Positions 58,773 to 64,000 of a stretch of 64,000 bases of DNA are shown piece by piece. This stretch comes from Farysia itapuensis (taxonomy: Eukaryota; Basidiomycota; Ustilaginomycetes; Ustilaginales; Ustilaginaceae), in the NCBI GenBank assembly GCA_023212645.1, contig JALBYC010000011.1:62001-126000 (forward strand), given 5' to 3'. The stretch's first letter is position 1. Each line of letters opens with the position of its first letter. Position numbers and translations under genes: made by a program. The notes below the pieces were generated by a model, which saw only the letters and a list, made by a program, of their open reading frames with translations, was not told where the DNA came from and made no database searches.

Positions 58773-60413
58773 CTACAAGCGACCAAACTTGGTGCCGCCA
58801 ACCTTTGCATTAGCCTTGAGATCGGCCTGCTTTACGATGGTGTAGGCCTCGCCGGGTGTGACGTAGGCTGCGGCCTTGTGGTTGATCATCTTGGGCGCCG
58901 CGGGAGCCTCTTGTGCCTTGAGCTGCTCGGAAGCAGCGGCAACAGTGCTGGTGGCGGTCATGGGAGTCTCGTCGGTAGGAGTGGCGGGAGCAAAGTCCTC
59001 GTCATCCGATGTGACGGGCGAAGGTGGAGCACCGATGGGTCGGTTGGTGGAAGTGCCGGTGGCGCGGTTCTCGCGCTCGGCCTTCTCCAACTCGTCCTTG
59101 GCCAGCTGGTAACCACCATCGAGAACACCGACACGCATCATGGAGAGCAGATTGTGTGCTGCGTTGGAGTGGTCGTACACACCGCCGAGGAAGGCAGTGG
59201 TGGCATCCTTGCCGATCTTGGCAGTAAGCAGGTGGCGACCGCCAGGGTGCTCGTCAATGAAAGATGAAACATCGTGGATGAAGCCGTGAACCACCATAAG
59301 AGGTCGGGTCTTGGACTCTTCAACAAAGTCGTCCCACGAGATGACGGGCAGGTGCGACGATGTCTTGGGCCACTGGAGCTCTTGACCAAATTCGTGAGCC
59401 TTTTGCAGCTGCATCGCGAGACGACCCTTCTTGACTTCGTTGTCGGGGAAGGTCTTGAGATGAGATGCCAAACCAAGCTTCTGCATGGAGGCAATGAACC
59501 ACTTGGTAGGGTCGAACTGGTACCACTGGATGGCGTTGCGGTAATCCATGGGGAACTGGTGGTGGAAGTTGTGGTAGCCTTCGCCGACAGTGACGAGAGC
59601 AGTGAAGAAGTGGTCTCGGGGAGTCATCTTGTTGTCAAAGGTAGCCTCACCAAGGTAGTGGGCGAGCGAGTTGACACAGAAAGTCGAGTGGTGGACAAGT
59701 ACAAGTCGAAGGACACCAGCGAAGAAGAATCCACCGCGCCAGTCGTTCCAACCGAGTCCAGCCACCAGAGTAGGAAGGCCGAATCCGAAGAAGAGTAGCA
59801 TGGGAATGTAGAACTTGTGCTGGAACTTGATCACCTGGTTCTTGCGCAGATCCGAGATGTCGGCGACACCGGGCTTGCGGCGGGGCTTGACAAGCATCCA
59901 GCCGAGATGCGACCAGAAGAGACCGAAGTGAGCTCCGTATGGGTCGAGATCAGTGTCGGTGTATCGGTGGTGGGCTCGGTGGCCACGAGACCACCAGTGA
60001 ATGGAACCTTGAACGGCACCGGATCCCATACAGGCAAGGAAGTACTGAAGAGGCAAAGACGCGTTGTAAGCTCGGTGAGCCCAAAGTCGATGGTAGCCGG
60101 CTGTGATGCCAAGGCCAGTCATGAAGTAGTAGACAAAGACCCAGGCAGCAGTCTTCCAGTTCCAGCCGGTGGTGAAAAGACCGTAGATAGCGAGAATGGG
60201 GGTGATAGTGAGAGCGAGGAACGAGACCCACTGGATCTCGCCCAAGATGTTCTTGAGTTGAACAGGCGGCAATGGCTTCTCGGTGGCGAGCACACGAGAG
60301 ACATAGTCGTCAGGGATGTTGGCGTCGGCAGGCTCGTCTTTGGCGACGCTGGCCTTGGGAGCGACCTGCGCCTCCTTAACGGATACCGATCTTTGCTTAA
60401 GTTCGGAGACCAT
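58773..60413 (-). CDS. OLE1: Stearoyl-CoA delta-9 desaturase fused to cytochrome b5
   Basis: Intron-free, 546 residues from ATG 60413 (frame opens at GTG 60500). The desaturase has membrane helices (WVSFLALTITPILAIYGLF, WVFVYYFMTGLGITAGYHRL) and the three His boxes HRLWAH (about 108-113), HRAHH (about 145-149) and HNFHH, ligands of the di-iron centre. The C-terminal cytochrome b5 domain contains HPGGRHLLTAKIGKDATTAF and GVYDHSNAAHNLLS, giving the haem His pair. A Ser/Thr/Pro-rich tail follows. Ole1 introduces the C9 double bond into palmitoyl- and stearoyl-CoA at the ER, using the fused b5 as electron donor. The gene is essential in yeast. A TATATA box lies 63 bp upstream of the ATG. Confidence 0.97.
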   Translation of the reverse strand: MVSELKQRSVSVKEAQVAPKASVAKDEPADANIPDDYVSRVLATEKPLPPVQLKNILGEIQWVSFLALTITPILAIYGLFTTGWNWKTAAWVFVYYFMTGLGITAGYHRLWAHRAYNASLPLQYFLACMGSGAVQGSIHWWSRGHRAHHRYTDTDLDPYGAHFGLFWSHLGWMLVKPRRKPGVADISDLRKNQVIKFQHKFYIPMLLFFGFGLPTLVAGLGWNDWRGGFFFAGVLRLVLVHHSTFCVNSLAHYLGEATFDNKMTPRDHFFTALVTVGEGYHNFHHQFPMDYRNAIQWYQFDPTKWFIASMQKLGLASHLKTFPDNEVKKGRLAMQLQKAHEFGQELQWPKTSSHLPVISWDDFVEESKTRPLMVVHGFIHDVSSFIDEHPGGRHLLTAKIGKDATTAFLGGVYDHSNAAHNLLSMMRVGVLDGGYQLAKDELEKAERENRATGTSTNRPIGAPPSPVTSDDEDFAPATPTDETPMTATSTVAAASEQLKAQEAPAAPKMINHKAAAYVTPGEAYTIVKQADLKANAKVGGTKFGRL

Positions 60414-61646
60414 GATTGTGTGTGTGGGGGATTGGGTCGTGGTGGGAAGAAAGATTGTTGCCGACCCAGAGACGTTATATACAACAGTGGCCTGTGGCAC
60501 TCGTCAAGATGCACGGTCGGGAACACGCGCAAGGATGAAAGCCGAAAGGGGTTCGGGGCCTGCCGCCTCCCCCATAGCACCAACAAAAAGATTGAGTGCA
60601 CGTAGCACCTTACACACACGGAAGTTTTGGCGCAGTTCCCACCAAAAGGACCGGTCTCGCCCTACGGGTCTTGCACATCCACAGTGTGGCAATCATTTCC
60701 ACTGCAAAACACGTTGCAACAGCTCTATTGCAAGCGAGCTCTGCCTTGTGAGGTACGGCGTCTCACGGCCAAGATAAGGCGAGGGTGGCAAAATTTCAGT
60801 GAAAACGCTTCGCCCTACTGGACGGCCACCGCTCGCCAAGCGGCGCAAGATCTGCGCCCACGAAATTTGGGCAACAACCTCCGTCGAATTTGCACCACCA
60901 CTCTGAAATTCCGGAGGTTATTTCACACGGCTCATTCGCCTTCAACTTTATCTCTCGCCCCAACAAACAAAACAACTCGACAGCCTAACATCTTTTCACC
61001 CCTTCTTTGATTCTTTTGCAAAATGCAATTGCGCCTCTTGGCCTTAGCTATACGCAGCCGTCACGACAGCCGATCCAATTGACTGCATCGAGCCCGCACA
61101 ACTTCTTGCTCTTGATACCTCTGTGCGGTCGAGAGCTCTCGAGTTCCGATTCCGAGCGCCATGCGAGTCCCCCGGCTGGAAACGGAAAGACACAGAGGTG
61201 GTAACCCTGGAAGGACGTAGTTCGTTAGAGCTTTTCGGCTATTCACACATCCACGTTACAATGACGACGCCAAAGAACCTCGGCTGGTGCTCGAATTTGC
61301 CCCAACTTTTTGAAAGTGCGTTTCTTAACGGCTATAAAGAAATCTAACAAGCTTTACCAAGCCACGTGTCAATGAATTGATGATGTAAGCTCAGCGCACG
61401 GGCACAAACGACTTGGCAAAGGGATGAAGCTCTCCGCTTCGGTTGAATGATATTGCAGGGGAGACTGGTTTTACAAATTGGATAGAAGACAAGACGAGGG
61501 ACCATGGGGACAAAGAATGGATGCAATCGGCCATTGTCGTGCCATTGCACAGCAATGCCAGGCCATGCGGGAATCATGCACAGGTTGAAATGTGCTAGAC
61601 GGAACACAACGAAAAAGCCCTGAAGACAGAAGACGCGCAGGCACGC
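60414..61646. other. Geneless region upstream of ole1 and downstream of SHMT
   Basis: About 1.23 kb. It holds the ole1 core promoter, a cluster of short inverted repeats at 60842-60919, and a CT-rich stretch at 60980-61020 followed by an ATG at 61022. That ATG opens only a 19-codon frame (MQLRLLALAIRSRHD). No gene is supported; a non-coding transcript or unspliced first exon cannot be excluded. Confidence 0.5.
60476..60481 (-). promoter_or_regulatory. TATA box of ole1
   Basis: TATATA about 63 bp upstream of the minus-strand ATG at 60413. Confidence 0.6.
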
Positions 61647-63238
61647 TTAGTTGGTGGGCTTCTTGATGGCCGAGGTGTCGGGCACACCGGGCAGAGGGAA
61701 GGCAGTGGCGAAAGCCTCGACGTCGCGGTTGAGTTGCTTGACGGCGTCGGAGCTTCGAGCGATCTTCATAAAGTCGACCAGCTTTTTACCGGAGCTCTTC
61801 TGGATGTCGAGCGAGATCTGCACGACTCGGTCGAGGAATTCGGCCACCTTCTCCATGTCCTTTTCACCCATAGATCGACTGGTGAGGGCACCCGTGCCGA
61901 TTCGCACACCACCGGGAACAAGGGCGGAAGTGTCTCCGCTGACAGCGTTCTTGTTGAGAGTGATGTGAGCCAAGTCGCAGATGTTCTCGACCTTGGAGCC
62001 AGTGAGGCCAAGAGGTCGCAAATCCCAGAGGATCAGGTGGTTCTCAGATCCGTCGGTCTGGAGCTTGTAGCCCTTGCCAGAGAGAACCTTGGCAATGGCC
62101 TGCGAGTTCTTGATAACGGCGGTGGCGTACTCCTTGAAAGCGGGGTCAGCGACCTGCTTGAGGGCGACCGCAATACCGGCAATGGTGTTGTTGTGCGGTC
62201 CACCCTGGCAGGCAGGGAAGACGGCAGCATTGACACGGCCTTCAACCTCCGAGTCTCGATCCTTGCGGAAGAAGATCATGCCGGCTCGTGGACCTCGAAG
62301 GGTCTTGTGAGTGGTAGTGGTGACAATGTCGCAGTACTCGAAGGGGTTGTTCTGAACCTGAGCGGCAACGAGACCCGAAATGTGGGCAATGTCGGCCATG
62401 AGGTAGGCCGACTGCGACTTGGCAACTTCGGCGAGCTTGGCGTAGTCCCAGTCACGAGGGTAGGCGGATCCACCGCAGATGACCATTCGAGGCTTGAAAA
62501 GGTCGGCGTTTTTCTTGAGCTCTTCATAGTTGATGTAGCCAGTGGCTGGGTCGACGTTGTAAGGGAACGACTGGAAGTAGATGGACGAAGCGGAGATCTT
62601 CTTCTTGGCGGTGTAGTAACCGTGTGTCAAGTGACCACCTGATGGCAATCCGAGACCCATGATTCTGTCCTGGGGCTGGAGCAGAGCGGTAAAGGTGGCA
62701 AAGTTAGCAGTCGAACCAGAGTAAGGCTGAACGTTGACACCCCAGATCTTGGGGTCAAGGTTGAAAGCCTTGAGGGCGCGCTGCTGGCAGAGAATCTCGA
62801 GCTGGTCGATGTACTCGTTACCACCGTAGTATCGAGCACCGGGAAGACCCTCGGAGTACTTGTTGGTTAGAATGGAGCCGTTGGCCTCCATAGTAGCGAG
62901 AGAGGTCAGGTTTTCCGAGGCGATCAGCTCCAGGCCGGAGAACTGTCGGTAAGTTTCATTGTCGATGATCTGCTGAACCTCGGGATCAGCTTCGGCGAGA
63001 GGGGTGTACAACACCTTGTTCTGTTTGGATGGTTTGCGAGGTTAGCAACACGAGGTGGCGAAGGATGCACCGCGAGACTTACGTAGTCAGTGGGGACAGC
63101 GACGGACATTTTGGCAACAGATGTGGCAAAGGTACGGGAAGCTGTGGTGGCAGATGGGAACGCTCGAAGGGCAAAGATGGTAGAGTTTCGGGCAAATAGA
63201 TGTGAAACGAGTCGAGTAGTTGTGAGACGGGCGGCCAT
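61647..63238 (-). CDS. SHM1: Serine hydroxymethyltransferase (mitochondrial form, possible second cytosolic start)
   Basis: Exons 63083-63238 and 61647-63020 give 509 residues; donor GTAAGT, acceptor AACAG, phase zero. Exon 1 encodes an Arg/Ser/Thr/Ala-rich mitochondrial presequence from ATG 63238 ([18 protein letters not shown]). A second in-frame ATG, residue 44, starts [20 protein letters not shown] without the presequence. The enzyme core has [39 protein letters not shown] and [13 protein letters not shown], and the PLP Lys in [19 protein letters not shown] converts serine and tetrahydrofolate to glycine and methylene-tetrahydrofolate. Strong codon bias suggests high expression. Whether a separate cytosolic gene exists cannot be told from this window. 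Confidence 0.95.
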
Positions 63239-63605
63239 CGATGGATGAGATGATGAAGCAGGGGCACGAAGAGATGATTGGACGAGAGCTGGAAGAAGTC
63301 GAGTCAATCTAATCCAACACCCGCGCTTCCCTCATTTTTGCAATTTCCTTTTTTTTTTGAAATCTGCAACGAAAAAATTGCTTGTCTTGAAAACGTGGCT
63401 TTCATCTCGCGGTATACGGCCGAGAGAGCAATATCGCGATATAACATGATGAAACGCGAACGCCGCGGAAATTTTGACGATGACGAGAAGTGTTTTTCAG
63501 TACCCGGAAGTCGATCCCGGGATGTTTTGGCCCCTCTGGATGCACTACTAGCCTGTCTCCTGGAAACCCTCACACACCTTCGCAGGCGTCTCTCACCTGA
63601 TCGCA
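63239..63605. promoter_or_regulatory. Divergent promoter region with 12-bp palindrome
   Basis: 367 bp between the SHMT start and the ATG at 63606. It contains a perfect palindrome ATATCGCGATAT at 63431-63442, near its middle. No coding feature. Confidence 0.45.
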
Positions 63606-64000
63606 ATGGCGCCGACATTGCCGTCGCTGCCTGTCTCGCCGCCGAAACTGCTTAGGGCGATGACGGAGCGATCTCCCATTCAGAAAGCCAAGGCGTCTGA
63701 CGCAGAGGGGTCAAGTTCCAAATTGGCGACCACCGACAATGCTAACGCTGCATCCTCGTCCAGCTCTTCGAGGCGAGATAATGCAGCACGCGCTCGCACA
63801 AGATCCGTATCATCGCATGCCGTTCCCGTCTCACAGCTCGTCTTCCTCAACACAGATGCAGCACAGCATCTCGATCGAGGGCCTGGTACGCCTGACTTTA
63901 CTCTCACCTCCTCCACCCCGCCATGGCGCAAAGCTGAACATGATAGGACCAAGACCATGCCCAGTTTAGGGCAAGGCTTGCAGCTTATCTCGGAACAGAG
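63606..64000 (+). CDS. 5' part of an unidentified gene (runs off the window)
   Basis: From ATG 63606 the frame stays open to base 64000, at least 131 codons. The peptide begins MAPTLPSLPVSPPKLLRAMT and continues Ser/Ala/Arg-rich (RTRSVSSHAVPVSQLVF, PDFTLTSSTPPW). Low complexity and frequent SP/TP sites suggest a disordered, perhaps phosphorylated N-terminus of a larger protein. No domain is recognisable in the visible part. It diverges from the SHMT gene. The open frame, ATG position and base composition resemble the other disordered N-termini in this window, but the gene is unproven. Confidence 0.6.
   Translation, partial: MAPTLPSLPVSPPKLLRAMTERSPIQKAKASDAEGSSSKLATTDNANAASSSSSSRRDNAARARTRSVSSHAVPVSQLVFLNTDAAQHLDRGPGTPDFTLTSSTPPWRKAEHDRTKTMPSLGQGLQLISEQ

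Noticed and set aside
59817..60605. 262-codon frame opposite ole1
   Set aside because: Antisense shadow; crosses the ole1 start and promoter, with no domain.
61734..62642. 302-codon frame opposite SHMT
   Set aside because: Antisense shadow of a highly expressed gene; no protein motif.

Overview
The window is a compact eukaryotic nuclear segment from a basidiomycete, most likely a smut fungus (Ustilaginales, Ustilago/Sporisorium/Pseudozyma type). This rests on the protein repertoire (Alg13, Snt1, BiP with C-terminal HDEL, Dcp2, Rax1, fused Ole1 desaturase-cytochrome b5, Cdc4 myosin light chain), short GT-AG introns mostly of 60-140 nt, long intron-free ORFs and extended disordered protein regions. 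The species is an inference; no similarity search could be run. Exon models were built by hand from splice signals, reading phase and conserved family motifs. Where the longest open frame begins at a non-ATG codon, the first in-frame ATG was used.

Layout. 1-6.3 kb: 3' part of a Csm1/Pcs1 monopolin gene, an mARC-type MOSC protein, Alg13, a small putative mitochondrial protein and a Ubc4/5 E2 enzyme. 6.3-17.9 kb: a 2026-residue Snt1/N-CoR-like SANT corepressor, elongin C with micro-exons, a large SAM methyltransferase and exosome subunit Rrp45. 18.6-27.5 kb: a GRGGAGN-repeat (DUF3602) protein, Cdc4 essential light chain, ATP synthase subunit g with LEA-like repeats, an LRR protein, a secreted S1/P1 nuclease facing a nucleoside hydrolase, and a U1-type zinc-finger splicing protein. 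27.8-36 kb: BiP, a seven-helix membrane protein, an ankyrin protein divergent from Elf1, and a GPI-type Ser/Ala-rich surface protein. 36.6-46 kb: an ERCC6L2-like Snf2 ATPase, a carotenoid oxygenase, a CCCH/RING protein divergent from the ribosome-assembly GTPase Nog2. 46.7-53.4 kb: a class I sirtuin, a degenerate mitochondrial adenylate-kinase-like protein, cystathionine gamma-lyase and a secreted Cys-rich protein. 53.8-64 kb: a DUF427 module spliced in phase toward the Dcp2 decapping enzyme, Rax1, the Ole1 desaturase, serine hydroxymethyltransferase and the 5' end of an unidentified gene.

Most genes are housekeeping and there is no obvious biosynthetic cluster, transposon, tRNA or CRISPR array. 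Functional themes are chromatin and transcription (Snt1, Snf2, sirtuin, Elf1, elongin C), RNA metabolism (Rrp45, Dcp2, Nog2, U1-type finger) and ER/lipid/surface functions (Alg13, BiP, Ole1, GPI protein). Several genes are divergent pairs sharing short promoters: LRR/S1 nuclease, ankyrin/Elf1, CCCH-RING/Nog2 and SHMT/unknown.

The observations most worth a second look are the possible DUF427-Dcp2 fusion, the LEA-like 11-residue repeats in ATP synthase subunit g, the long structured Nog2 intron, the extreme micro-exons in cdc4 and elongin C, the two-start SHMT transcript, the degenerate adenylate kinase and the paired ATCGAT palindromes near 3.9 kb.
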